This document shows, piece after piece, positions 1 through 10,501 of a DNA stretch of 64,000 nucleotides; within the stretch, counting starts at the first letter, position 1; every line of letters starts with the position of its first letter. The stretch lies in assembly GCA_000023185.1 (NCBI GenBank), contig CP001622.1:4432501-4496500 (forward strand), given 5' to 3'. Both the position numbers and the translations under genes were made by a program. The notes below the pieces were generated by a model that searched no databases, was not told the DNA's origin, and saw nothing but the letters and a program-made list of their open reading frames with translations. Source of the stretch: Rhizobium leguminosarum bv. trifolii WSM1325 (GTDB taxonomy: Bacteria; Pseudomonadota; Alphaproteobacteria; Rhizobiales; Rhizobiaceae).

Positions 1-1997
<1,997 letters not shown>

Positions 1998-2180
1998 TTC
2001 TCATTGACTATGCTCATCTCAAGGCGACCGCAAAGCGGTCGTCCTGACAAGGCGAAGGCGCCAGCCTTTGCCCGGTCCCGGCGAACACGAAGTGTTCGTC
2101 CGGTTGGAGCTCTAAAACGTGTTCAAAAACGAAGTCATAGCACTTCACCAGCTTCTCAAAACATATAGTTGCGCTTTGCC

Positions 2181-2300
2181 GACCTGGTGGTTATGGCGGG
2201 GTGGCTGCACCCGTTCCCTTTCCGAACACGGCCGTGAAACGCCCCTGCGCCCATGGTACTTCGTCTTAAGACGCGGGAGAGTAGGTCGCTGCCAGGTCTG
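2181..2300 (+). rRNA. rrf: 5S ribosomal RNA
   Basis: A 120-nt segment starts GACCTGGTGG and ends GCCAGGTCTG, so its termini pair as helix I of 5S rRNA. Internal landmarks are CCGTTCCCTTTCCGAACACGG (broken here by one loop) and GGGAGAGTAGGTCGCTGCC. It lies about 180 nt after the 23S gene in the same orientation. Confidence 0.95.
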
Positions 2301-2360
2301 CAAAACGCAACTGATGTAAAACAATCTTCTCAGAACAAACTCTGCGGCCCATGCCGAACA

Positions 2361-2388
2361 AAAAGGGCCGCTCACAAGCGGCCTTTTG
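2361..2388 (+). terminator. Hairpin between 5S rRNA and tRNA-fMet
   Basis: The arms GGCCGC (2366-2371) and GCGGCC (2378-2383) close a six-base loop and are followed by TTTT. The position and T run fit intrinsic termination or partial attenuation after 5S. The tRNA-fMet 40 nt downstream is therefore either read through to or separately promoted. Confidence 0.7.
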
Positions 2389-2427
2389 TGTTACAATACA
2401 TCAGCAAATCTCAATGATTTGCTCTGG

Positions 2428-2506
<79 letters not shown>

Positions 2507-2525
2507 CCTTCCCTTAGATACTCCC

Positions 2526-2552
2526 AAGCCCCTGCCATGCAGGGGCTTTTTG
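2526..2552 (+). terminator. Terminator after tRNA-fMet
   Basis: The stem AGCCCCTG / CAGGGGCT around a short CCATG loop is followed by TTTTTG. It lies 22 nt after the tRNA CCA end and is the likely end of the rrn transcript. Confidence 0.85.
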
Positions 2553-2597
2553 TGTTGCCAGAAGAGAGCAATATCGCTGGCGCGAAGACTTCATCTT

Positions 2598-2672
2598 CGC
2601 TGGCGACGGTAGCTCCTCGTCCTGCGGACCATAACCTGAAGGCCGCAGGTTCAAATCCTGCCCCCGCAACCA
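2598..2672 (+). pseudogene. Decayed tRNA-fMet copy with intact 3' half
   Basis: Bases 2630-2672 repeat exactly the 43-nt 3' part of tRNA-fMet at 2462-2504 (anticodon 3' side, variable loop, T arm, acceptor, CCA). The preceding bases (CTGGCGACGGTAGCTC) look like the tRNA 5' side with about 14 nt deleted, so no functional acceptor or D arm can form. It is followed by its own terminator-like hairpin. It is either a deleted tandem duplication or the scar of tRNA-targeted integration. Confidence 0.75.
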
Positions 2673-2675
2673 AAC

Positions 2676-2708
2676 AAATAGCCGCCTTCAGGGCGGCTTT
2701 TTGTTTGG
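2676..2708 (+). terminator. Terminator after tRNA-fMet remnant 1
   Basis: The stem GCCGCC / GGCGGC separated by TTCA-type loop bases is followed by TTTTTG, with flanking ACAAA / TTTGT extending the stem. It repeats the tRNA-tail plus terminator arrangement seen 150 nt upstream. Confidence 0.75.
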
Positions 2709-2834
2709 TAACGGGTCGAGGGTTTAATGCCTAATCAGGGGCCCGCAAGAAGGCAAAGCCGACGCAGCGGGACAGAAAACTACAAAGCCTGCCCCCGAAA
2801 CCAAATCCTTCCTTTTAAAGATCAGCATCTACCT

Positions 2835-2935
2835 TCTTATCGCTGGCGGAAAAGCTTCGCTTTCCCTGGCGATGGTAGCTCCTCGTTCGCAGAGCTCACC
2901 ATAACCTGAAGGGTGAGCGGTCGATCGGGCCCGCC
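2835..2935 (+). pseudogene. Second, more degenerate tRNA-fMet-derived repeat unit
   Basis: The segment TATCGCTGGCG ... CTGGCGATGGTAGCTCC ... CCATAACCTGAAGG parallels the unit at about 2572-2645, including the flanking TATCGCTGGCG, but diverges inside the T arm. Separate CCCCGAAACCAAAT-like tails occur near 2792 and 2990. It is not a functional tRNA. Confidence 0.5.
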
Positions 2936-3011
2936 CGATAAAACAGTCCACTGAACTGTTTAAGACCCAACGGGGCAAAGCCTCAAACCGAAACCAAATT
3001 CCCAATAATAC

Positions 3012-3043
3012 GCAAAAGCCCGCCTCGTGCGGGCTTTTTGCGT
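3012..3043 (+). terminator. Terminator, third of the series
   Basis: CGCAAAAGCCCGC ... GCGGGCTTTTTGCG is a strong symmetric stem with T and A runs on both sides. It could end transcription from the rrn/tRNA side and also, on the other strand, downstream of the helicase gene, whose stop is at 3099. Confidence 0.8.
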
Positions 3044-3098
3044 TTGGCCAGATGTGGTCGAGGCAAACATCCAGGATCAGTAATCGGATTCGGATCCT

Positions 3099-6000
3099 TC
3101 AGTTCAATTCATTCCGGGCCAGGAATTCGGCTGCCTGTATTGTCTTCAAGGCACTCGCTGTCTCCCTGAAGTAAGGCAGGGTTTCCCAGAGGGTGCGATC
3201 GCCGACGATATAGAAGCGGCGTTTGGCGCGCGTCAGGGCAACGTTCAACAGGTTCGGCTTCGATGCGGCCCAGGCTGCAGCCCCGCTATGAGCGGCATCG
3301 GCGCCGAGCACCATGAAAACCACGTCTTCTTCCTTGCCCTGGAAGGTATGCACCGTGCCGATCCTTTCCTTCAGCCACTTCGACAGTCTTGGCGGAGCCG
3401 AGCGCGTATTTCCGTTCCAATCAACCCATGTTGCATGGGCCAGAGCCTGCTTCAGACTGTTCTTGATCTCCTTGAACGGCGAAATGATATAGAGGTCTGG
3501 CAATCCGCCGTCCCGGCGATAAGTGGCGGTGAGGAGATCGACGATGAAGCCCGTTTGTTCTGGAACGGCCTGTTTGCCTGACACCCTTCCCCTGACGTCG
3601 ATCCAGGCGCTGTCGCCATAAAACGGCGGAGCGTCACCGGCCGGCCGGCGCTCTTCCAGCCCGAAGACCATCTTGTTCTGATAGGCGATCTGGTTGGCAA
3701 GGCCAAACATCGGATCGATGCAGCGCCGATGTACCCTGAGGGGACTGCCGATCCAGAGCCCATCGGCCTCCTCGCCCGAGACCGTCGTCCCATAGCGGTT
3801 GTTGGCATCGGCCAACATCTGCACCGACGCACTGTTCGGCGAATATTGTCCTGCCGCCGTATGCGGCGAGAGAGCCGAGGTGGCGGTGATCAGCGCGCTG
3901 GGCAGCGTGAAGACCGGTTCGATCTGCTGGGGATCACCGATCACCATGACGCGCCGCGCCCGCAACAGGGCGCCGACGGCCGCCTGCGGCACCGCCTGAC
4001 CAGCTTCATCGATGAAGACCCAGCCGACCGAGCCGGTGTCGAGACCGTGGAACTGCCGGGCAAAGGAGGCGAAGGTTGTCGAGACGATGGGAACGATCAT
4101 GAAAAGGCTCTGCCAGATCAACGCAATGTGCTCGCCGTCGGCGGGACCGTTGTTGGAAAGCAGTTTGTTGATGGCGACGATGTTCCCTCCAAAACCTCCG
4201 CCTTTCTTGCCCACATCCGCCAGCCACGCTTCATGCAGCGTCAACGCTGCTTCCAACAATGCCGAACGCAGACCTGCCAGTTCGTCCTGATGCCACAGAC
4301 CGTCAATCTGGAACTGATCGGTCTCGAGATCGGTCAGGCGACCAGGTAGGGTGGGGTGATTGAGAATTTCCCCTAGGCGGCCAAACTCCTCCCTTTTTCT
4401 GGACCAGATTTCTCGTTGCGACCGCAGTGCCTGTTCGGCACGTCGATGTCTCCGCAAAGACTGTTCCAGCGCAGGTCTGAGGGTTTTCGTAAGGTGATGT
4501 TCGCATTCCGCCAGCGCCTTGCGCAGTTCCAGCTGTCTTCGTGCATTGGCGACGACATTGTGCCGATGCTGCCGGGCAGGGTTGGTCGACAGCACTTTCT
4601 CCCACCACGCAGGAGCGCCTCGGTCGAGCAGCAGTTCCTCCTCCTTCAGAGGAGACAACCCTTCCCTGAGGCGGAGCATGTCGGCGGCAACCATATCGCA
4701 TCGGTCCTGTGCGTGTCGAAGTTCGGCCGCACCTGCTCTGACCTTTTCAAGCGCCTCGCGGCAGAAACCATCCTGCGAAACCAGGGCGATTTCGTCATGG
4801 AGATCGGCATAGCGTGCATATTCGCCGATCTTGTCGCGAACCACCTTGTCGGCGGCCTGAAATGCCGCCGATGCTTCGGCGAAGTTTGGTCCCTTATAAC
4901 CCTTTAGCCACTCCCAGATGGTCTGTGGTTTGTCGGCACCGGACCAGCCGGGCTTCGGCCTTTCGGCGATCTCCATGAAGGCGAAACGTTCCTTGAAAGC
5001 TCGGCGATTCCGGGAATTGCCGAGCGCACAGGCGATTAGCCCCCATGGGCGGTCGCCGTCCGAGAGCCTGACGACCGCCCCATTGTCCTTCTGGCAAGCG
5101 ACTTTGTGCGCGATGGTCTGCAGATATTGGAAGGAAGACGTTCTCGCGACCGAGCTTCGCTTCGGAAGGTCGCGCGAAATAATCTCCACGGCGGCGTTGT
5201 TGGAGGAGGCGACAACCATTTCGAATCCTGCCAGGGCCGGGATCAGCGCCGATATCGTGGCAGTGCTCCGGTCCGCGAAAATGATGCGGCGCGGCGCGCC
5301 ATCGAAGGCTTCGCGCGCCGTCTTCAAGGAGGCCAGGATGCGAGCGCGCCGAACGATATTATCTGCGAACATGTCGCGAAGCAGCGTCGTCTTTCCCGTC
5401 CCTGGCGGGCCGTTGACCGAGAACAGTCCCGTTTCCGACAGCTCGTCGATTGCCGAATTGATCGCGAACTGTTGCATCAGGCTCATGGCGTGGTGAGGTT
5501 CGCTGAGCCAGCGCCCGCGGTTGAGTTTTCCAGGATGCAAGGCCCGAACGATCGCCCGGCGTCCATCCTCCGAGTAGAGGTCGATCCGTTTCTCATGCAC
5601 CAGCGGGGTGAGATATTGCCTGAGCGGCGCGGGGATATCGCCATGCGTGACGCGTATCATCGCCCGCTCGATGTCCTCGATGAAGAAGCTGTTCAAGATA
5701 CCGATATCGTCTTCAGCACTGGTACTCTCATCCTCCTCGTCGTCGGCATCGAGCGCATTGCTTTCCGGCGGTGGTGGCAAGGAGATGAACTCTGATTTTT
5801 CCACCCGGTCCCGGTAACGCATTTCAACAGCGGCAATGGGTTTCTCCTGCTTCGAGGCAAAGCCGGCCCAATCGCAGAGCAATTCATGCAGCGTCAGGAT
5901 TTCGGCAGCATCGATCGGCTGATCGGTCGTGTCCTCGGAGGATGAAGATCTCAGATGCCGCTGCGCCCGAAAGTTTTGAAGCAATTCCGAGAGTTGCCGC

Positions 6001-6479
6001 TTGCTGTCGGCAAATGCCTGGTAGCCGAGCGAGGAGAGGCCGGATTTCCGCACCCGTCCCAGAGCCCATGGCAGCGTGGAAACTGAAAATGTTTCGAACA
6101 GCGGCTGTCCCAAGGGAGAGAGCTGCAAGCTGGCAAAGCAGGTATCGCCATCGAGGTCGCTGCGTTCGGCGTCGTCATATTCGGCGGTATCGGTCGCAAC
6201 GCAATCGAAGTGTCTGCGAATATCGGCAATTTCGGATTTGCTGAAAACGCCGAGGAACAGGGTAAAACCCGTGATCTGCTTCTCCTCGGGGATCGCTGGA
6301 CGACTGAGTGCGGCACCGTCATCGCCGAGCGTTTTCGCATGCAACCAGAAAACACTTCGGCCTTCACCGGAGACGATACGACTGGAGAGATCGTAAGGAA
6401 TGAAGAACTCGATTTTGTGCCAGAAATCGAGAATGGCCAGAAGCCGTTCCCTTTCGGCGCCGTCTGCATTCGTCTGCAT
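3099..6479 (-). CDS. UPF1-like superfamily 1 helicase (AAA_11/AAA_12 type), 1126 aa
   Basis: This is a predicted ATP-dependent DNA/RNA helicase. Visible motifs are Walker A GPPGTGKTT at about residues 357-365, motif Ia near SSNNAAVE (425-432), motif II FIDEAGQA at about 821-828, motif V-like VHTFQGKEEDVV near 1043 and motif VI ALTRAKRRFYIVGD near 1079. A 350-residue N-terminal extension carries an acidic stretch (about 244-258), and a charged helical insertion of about 200 residues separates motifs Ia and II, as in UPF1/SMUBP2 relatives. No nuclease domain is obvious. It stands alone: the nearest co-directional gene ends 134 nt upstream of its start. Its place beside tRNA-fMet debris suggests an accessory locus. 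Large standalone helicases of this type occur in defence islands, but no partner is seen here, so a defence role is speculation. Confidence 0.85.
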   Translation of the reverse strand: MQTNADGAERERLLAILDFWHKIEFFIPYDLSSRIVSGEGRSVFWLHAKTLGDDGAALSRPAIPEEKQITGFTLFLGVFSKSEIADIRRHFDCVATDTAEYDDAERSDLDGDTCFASLQLSPLGQPLFETFSVSTLPWALGRVRKSGLSSLGYQAFADSKRQLSELLQNFRAQRHLRSSSSEDTTDQPIDAAEILTLHELLCDWAGFASKQEKPIAAVEMRYRDRVEKSEFISLPPPPESNALDADDEEDESTSAEDDIGILNSFFIEDIERAMIRVTHGDIPAPLRQYLTPLVHEKRIDLYSEDGRRAIVRALHPGKLNRGRWLSEPHHAMSLMQQFAINSAIDELSETGLFSVNGPPGTGKTTLLRDMFADNIVRRARILASLKTAREAFDGAPRRIIFADRSTATISALIPALAGFEMVVASSNNAAVEIISRDLPKRSSVARTSSFQYLQTIAHKVACQKDNGAVVRLSDGDRPWGLIACALGNSRNRRAFKERFAFMEIAERPKPGWSGADKPQTIWEWLKGYKGPNFAEASAAFQAADKVVRDKIGEYARYADLHDEIALVSQDGFCREALEKVRAGAAELRHAQDRCDMVAADMLRLREGLSPLKEEELLLDRGAPAWWEKVLSTNPARQHRHNVVANARRQLELRKALAECEHHLTKTLRPALEQSLRRHRRAEQALRSQREIWSRKREEFGRLGEILNHPTLPGRLTDLETDQFQIDGLWHQDELAGLRSALLEAALTLHEAWLADVGKKGGGFGGNIVAINKLLSNNGPADGEHIALIWQSLFMIVPIVSTTFASFARQFHGLDTGSVGWVFIDEAGQAVPQAAVGALLRARRVMVIGDPQQIEPVFTLPSALITATSALSPHTAAGQYSPNSASVQMLADANNRYGTTVSGEEADGLWIGSPLRVHRRCIDPMFGLANQIAYQNKMVFGLEERRPAGDAPPFYGDSAWIDVRGRVSGKQAVPEQTGFIVDLLTATYRRDGGLPDLYIISPFKEIKNSLKQALAHATWVDWNGNTRSAPPRLSKWLKERIGTVHTFQGKEEDVVFMVLGADAAHSGAAAWAASKPNLLNVALTRAKRRFYIVGDRTLWETLPYFRETASALKTIQAAEFLARNELN

Positions 6480-6612
6480 GACTTCTCACTGAGGAGTTGC
6501 AAAAATAGGCTCGCGCTTCTTTTAGCAACGATCGCAGCGCAAAATCAAAGACCATGGTGACTGTGCGTCCCGGAGCTGCCGGACCGCATTTCCGCACCAT
6601 GGCGAAACCACA

Positions 6613-8265
6613 TCAATGCAGACGTGGCCGGCGTCGCTCGCTGAGCTGCCGTCCTCGGTTCCAGCGGGCGATGGTCTCCGGCACGACGTCCGTCTTGCCA
6701 GCGGCGGGCTCGGTGATCGAGCGCAGGCGTTCGAGGGCAACGCCCGCCTTGGCGGCATAATCGAGTGCGGTCGGATCGTCCGAATGCACGTCCTGGATCG
6801 CGGCGAAAACCGCCTCCGCCTCGGCCAGCCGTTTGCTCGCCGCAAGGGCGATACCACGCTTGTAATGCGCCTGGATGAGATGCGGCCCGATCTCGCCGAT
6901 CTGACGGAAAGTCTCTGCGGCCTGCTCATATTGATGCAGCGCAAGTTGCGTGTCGCCAAGCCGCATTTGGATCGGTGTCGGGTCGGGTGCTTGCTCGACG
7001 AGAGCCTTGTAGGCAGTCAATGCCTCCGTCAGTTTGCCTCGGTCGAACAGCAGATTGGCGAGCCCGAATTCCGCGCCGGTATGGCCTGGCGCCGATTGCA
7101 GGACCTGGTTGAAGGCGATCTCCGCCTTGCTCCGGGCTCCATTGCGGTACATGTCGAGCGCCTGTTCATAGACGAAACGAATGCTGCGCGGGTTGAGCGC
7201 GCCATGCAGGTTCTGGCCGTTGCGGGTGCGGAACAGGGTGCAGCTGATCCGCCTTTCCTCCACCCCGAACATGTACTTATAGGGTTCGTTTCCGCGCAGG
7301 AAGTCATAGGTCTTGAAGCCCTGCTCGATCGCCCGCCGGATGCAGTAGCCATGCAGGATGAGGCCGGGAGACGGCGTCTTCCAGTTCTCGTCGCGGCCGG
7401 TGATATAGAAGAGGATGGCCTTCTTCTGCCGGTCGACGATATTCGCCAGCGCGCCGAGCGGCTGGTCGCCATACCAAAGGACCGGCACCTCGAGATTGCC
7501 GCAGTTGAAGCTGTCCATCAGCATCTCGCGCGTGGTGACGATCAGCCGCTCGGTCCGCTCTGCGCCCTTGCGGGCACTCCATTTGATCCGCCAGAGATTG
7601 AAGAGGGTGTCCAGGTCCCGATCGATGGTCTCGGGAGTTGCCATCGTGATCCTGTAAATATCGTCGCCTTCGACCTTGCGCAGGAACCGCCGGAGCTTCT
7701 GGCGCGTCTGGCTGCTCATGCGCTGCTCGAGATAGTCGTCGAAGCTTGCCGGCAGGGGGACGATGGGACAGATCGTATTGTCGATATTCTCGCTGTTCTT
7801 GGGCGAGCTGTCGCGAAACATCACTTCCGGTCCCTGCAGCGCCTCGATCATCTTCTCGCGCCGGCTGGCAGGACCGCTGAAATATTCGAGTTTCAGGTCG
7901 GTCCAGTTTTGATGTTTGATAAACGAAGCAAAGCCCGCAATGGCGTGATGCTCGTAATCCGGCCTGACGATGAAGCCGGTATAATCGGCCGCAAAATTCC
8001 CGGCCATGATGATCTCGTCATAGAAGAGCCCGGTCTTTTCGTTCAGATGCGTGATGAGGCGCAGCGGAAGGAAGGCGACATAGGGTGCTTCGGGATCGCG
8101 TTCGCGAAGGGCGAGGATGAACCAGCGGCGTCGGCGCGACAGATAGTTCTTCAGCCATATCCAGGAGAGGAAATGCTGCGCGTCTGGATCTTCCAGGAAG
8201 ACCTGATCCCAGTTCTCGCGCACCGCCTCGAACCCCGCAATGGTATCGATGATATCTATGCGCAT
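6613..8265 (-). CDS. CelD/BcsL-like (FemAB-fold) acetyltransferase with C-terminal TPRs, 550 aa
   Basis: The N-terminal 330 or so residues resemble the Acetyltransf_6 (CelD/GNAT, FemAB-like) family, with WIWLKNYL near the start and FYITGRDENW, SPGLILHGYCIR and YDFLRGNEPYKYMFG in the second half. Residues from about 365 form tetratricopeptide repeats (ALDMYRNGARSKAEIAFNQ, ALTAYKALVEQAPDP, YKRGIALAASKRLAEAEAVF). The start at 8265 (MRIDIID) is preferred over 8286 because GGGGGG precedes it. It is the last gene of the type I secretion group, 270 nt from the preceding gene. Possible jobs are acylation of an exported protein or of a surface polysaccharide made by the neighbouring locus; the substrate is unknown. 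Confidence 0.75.
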   Translation of the reverse strand: MRIDIIDTIAGFEAVRENWDQVFLEDPDAQHFLSWIWLKNYLSRRRRWFILALRERDPEAPYVAFLPLRLITHLNEKTGLFYDEIIMAGNFAADYTGFIVRPDYEHHAIAGFASFIKHQNWTDLKLEYFSGPASRREKMIEALQGPEVMFRDSSPKNSENIDNTICPIVPLPASFDDYLEQRMSSQTRQKLRRFLRKVEGDDIYRITMATPETIDRDLDTLFNLWRIKWSARKGAERTERLIVTTREMLMDSFNCGNLEVPVLWYGDQPLGALANIVDRQKKAILFYITGRDENWKTPSPGLILHGYCIRRAIEQGFKTYDFLRGNEPYKYMFGVEERRISCTLFRTRNGQNLHGALNPRSIRFVYEQALDMYRNGARSKAEIAFNQVLQSAPGHTGAEFGLANLLFDRGKLTEALTAYKALVEQAPDPTPIQMRLGDTQLALHQYEQAAETFRQIGEIGPHLIQAHYKRGIALAASKRLAEAEAVFAAIQDVHSDDPTALDYAAKAGVALERLRSITEPAAGKTDVVPETIARWNRGRQLSERRRPRLH

Positions 8266-8535
8266 GTCCGCCCCCCAATACCCCATACGTCACTTGGGAG
8301 GTTTCATTCTAAAGGGAAACACCGATCTTCAAATAAACCGTCCGGATGATTTGAGGCGCCTAAATGGGATTAGTCCTGAGCCCGGCGCATAACCCAAAAT
8401 CGCAATCGGTTTGGTCAAAATCATATACAGATTCAAAGCGATAGAGCCAAACGCGTCCTGAAGGATGCCGAGCTTCAACGGACTTCGCCCGAAAGTGTGC
8501 AGCGGTTTTGAGAACATGAGTACATAAGGATTAGA
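8266..8535. other. Spacer with partial rhizobial intergenic repeat
   Basis: No gene is seen in these 270 bp. The part around 8485-8515 (GAAAGTGTGCAGCGGTTTT) matches the style of a module also present at 50375-50390 (AAGTGCGCAGCGGTTTTCC), so this looks like a piece of a dispersed mosaic repeat. Confidence 0.45.
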
Positions 8536-9027
8536 TCAGAGCTCGCCGGAGATCCGCGGGCTCGCATGGATGAAGGCCCAGAGCGTCCGGCTGATGGCGA
8601 CGATCTCGGCGATCGACTTTTCCAGAAGGTCGAGCTCGCGCGCGTCCATCTGTTCGATCTTGCCGTAGCGGATCTGCTTGTCGTCCTCGACGAGCCGCAT
8701 CAGCTGTGTGCTCGAGATCTCTCCCTTTTCGTCGAAGGAATAGATGCAGTGATTGTACTTGTTGCGTATCTTGGATTCTTTCTTCAACCGCGACATGGCT
8801 GAAAGGATCGCCTTCCGGTCGGAAGGGGAGGTCGAAGCGAGCTTGGACAGCCGTTCGATGAGATCGATCCGTGCGCGCGTGGTGTTCAGCGTCAGGAACA
8901 CGACGATTGCTGCATCCTTTTCCACCCGGAGAAGATGGGCGATGATGTAGATCAGCAGGCTTTCGGTGTTCGTCCAGACATAGTTCAGGCGGCCGACCCG
9001 CAGCAGGACATCGGACATCGCCGCCAT
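8536..9027 (-). CDS. Small helical protein with R-x4-H motif, 163 aa, function unknown
   Basis: I do not recognise the family. The product is predicted all-helical, cytosolic, with no signal peptide. It contains RNKYNH (R88, H93), which fits the R-x4-6-H signature of HEPN RNase domains, preceded by a charged helix (MSRLKKESKI) and followed by a strand-like CIYSFDEKGEI. The start at 9027 (MAAMSD) is chosen because AAGGG precedes it; an upstream ATG at 9075 gives 179 aa. It follows the HlyD-type gene in the same direction after 119 nt. The HEPN idea rests on one short motif and is weak. Confidence 0.6.
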   Translation of the reverse strand: MAAMSDVLLRVGRLNYVWTNTESLLIYIIAHLLRVEKDAAIVVFLTLNTTRARIDLIERLSKLASTSPSDRKAILSAMSRLKKESKIRNKYNHCIYSFDEKGEISSTQLMRLVEDDKQIRYGKIEQMDARELDLLEKSIAEIVAISRTLWAFIHASPRISGEL

Positions 9028-9146
9028 GCTTGACCCTTTCTCCCCGGAGGGAATCCATCCCTCAAGGGATGACATGTGGACATTACATTAGAACAACGCG
9101 CAAGTCCGTCATATCTACAGGTCCGCCCGTGCCGGATCGCGAGCGA

Positions 9147-10496
9147 TCAGCGCTCCTTGAATGCCCGGGACATGCTGTCGGTGATCGGTTTGCTCAGATA
9201 TTCGAAGAAGGTGCGTTCCGATGTCTGAATCAGCACTTCGGCCGGCATGCCGGGAACGGGATGGAAATTGTGCACCCGCGCAATCTCGGAATCGGGTATG
9301 CCGACGCGGACGATATAGACGTCCTTGACCGAAGCTCCCGAATTTTCCTCGATCGAATCGGCCGAGACGTAGAAGACCTTGCCCTGCAGAACAGGGGTCG
9401 TGCGCCGGTTGAGCGCCGTGAGGCGGATGGAGGCCGTTTCTCCCTCATGCAACTGGTCGATCGAGGTGCGCAATACCTGCGCTTCCAGGATCAGCGGCAC
9501 GTGCGACGGCAGGATTTCCATGATCGGCTTTCCTGTCGTGATGACACCGCCGGCTGTGTGAAAATAGGAGCGCACCACCGTGCCCGACACCGGCGAACGG
9601 ATAGTGGTCCGTTCGAGCACGCCGGCGGCCTCGCGCATCTGTTCGCGCACACTGTCCAGATCGGTTTCGGCGGTCTCGAGTGCATCGAGTGCCGCCTGCT
9701 TGTTGGAGTTGACGGCGATGACGGCTTCCTGGCGGAATTTGGCGATCTCGGCCTCGCTCTCGTTGAGCTCGCCGTTCAGTCGAGCAATGTCGCCCATCGC
9801 ATCGGCGATCGCCCGCTCGATTGCCAGCAGATCCGTCCTGCGCATATAGCCGACCTTCACCAGCCGAGCCTTGGAGTCGCGTTCCTCGGTCAGCAGCGAC
9901 AGCTGCCTTTCGAAGGAATCTCTCTGGCCCCTATAGCCGGCGAACCGGAATTCCAGCGACGCGATGTTCTTCCCGATCAGATTGAGCTGCTCTTCGAGCT
10001 TGATCTGCTTGCTGTGGAAGACGACGTTCTGGCTCTGGATGATCGCGTTGATATCGGTATCGCTGGCCTCCTTCGTCACGATATTGGGAAGCTGGAGTTC
10101 ACGCAGGCCCTGCGCTTCGGCACGGAGCCTTGCGACAATGGCTTCCAGGCGCAGACGGCGAAGCTGCAGCATCCGCTCGTTTGAGCGGGATGCTGTAGGA
10201 TCGAGGGTCAGCAGGATATCGCCTTCCTTGACCGTATCGCCTTCGCTGACGCGCATCTCCTTGATGATGCCGCCTTCCAGATGCTGGACGATCTTGTTGT
10301 TGCCGGTCGCGACGAAGCTTCCCTGCGCGATAACGGCGGAGGCGAGCGGCGCCGTCGCCGCCCAGAAGCCGAAGCCTCCGAACGAGGTGAAGAGAACCGT
10401 CAGGCCGACGATGCTGTGCATCCGGATTGAGCGCGGCACGTCGCTATACCATTCGAGCTGCACCGGACCGGCCGTCTCCTGATTTTTCCGTCCCAT
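9147..10496 (-). CDS. HlyD-family periplasmic adaptor of type I secretion system
   Basis: This is the membrane fusion protein that links the ABC exporter to an outer-membrane TolC-like channel. One N-terminal transmembrane segment (GLTVLFTSFGGFGFWAA) is followed by a lipoyl-like half (VQHLEGGIIKEMRVSEGDTVKEGDIL), a long coiled coil (about residues 110-290) and the second half with RSPVSGTVVRSYFHTAGGV, then a beta-barrel end. The length of about 450 aa is normal. The start at 10496 (MGRKN) has GAGGG at good spacing; an ATG at 10505 overlaps the ABC gene stop as ATGA. It is similar to PrsE/LapC-type adaptors. No TolC gene lies in the window, so a shared channel is expected. Confidence 0.93.
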   Translation of the reverse strand: MGRKNQETAGPVQLEWYSDVPRSIRMHSIVGLTVLFTSFGGFGFWAATAPLASAVIAQGSFVATGNNKIVQHLEGGIIKEMRVSEGDTVKEGDILLTLDPTASRSNERMLQLRRLRLEAIVARLRAEAQGLRELQLPNIVTKEASDTDINAIIQSQNVVFHSKQIKLEEQLNLIGKNIASLEFRFAGYRGQRDSFERQLSLLTEERDSKARLVKVGYMRRTDLLAIERAIADAMGDIARLNGELNESEAEIAKFRQEAVIAVNSNKQAALDALETAETDLDSVREQMREAAGVLERTTIRSPVSGTVVRSYFHTAGGVITTGKPIMEILPSHVPLILEAQVLRTSIDQLHEGETASIRLTALNRRTTPVLQGKVFYVSADSIEENSGASVKDVYIVRVGIPDSEIARVHNFHPVPGMPAEVLIQTSERTFFEYLSKPITDSMSRAFKER

Positions 10497-10501
10497 GTCG
10501 T

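Noticed and set aside
2598..2672. Second functional tRNA-fMet
   Set aside because: Only the 3' half is intact; the acceptor 5' strand and D arm are missing.
6616..8349. 577-codon plus-strand open frame opposite the acetyltransferase-TPR gene
   Set aside because: High-GC antisense shadow; the minus-strand product has recognisable family motifs and a ribosome site, this one has neither.
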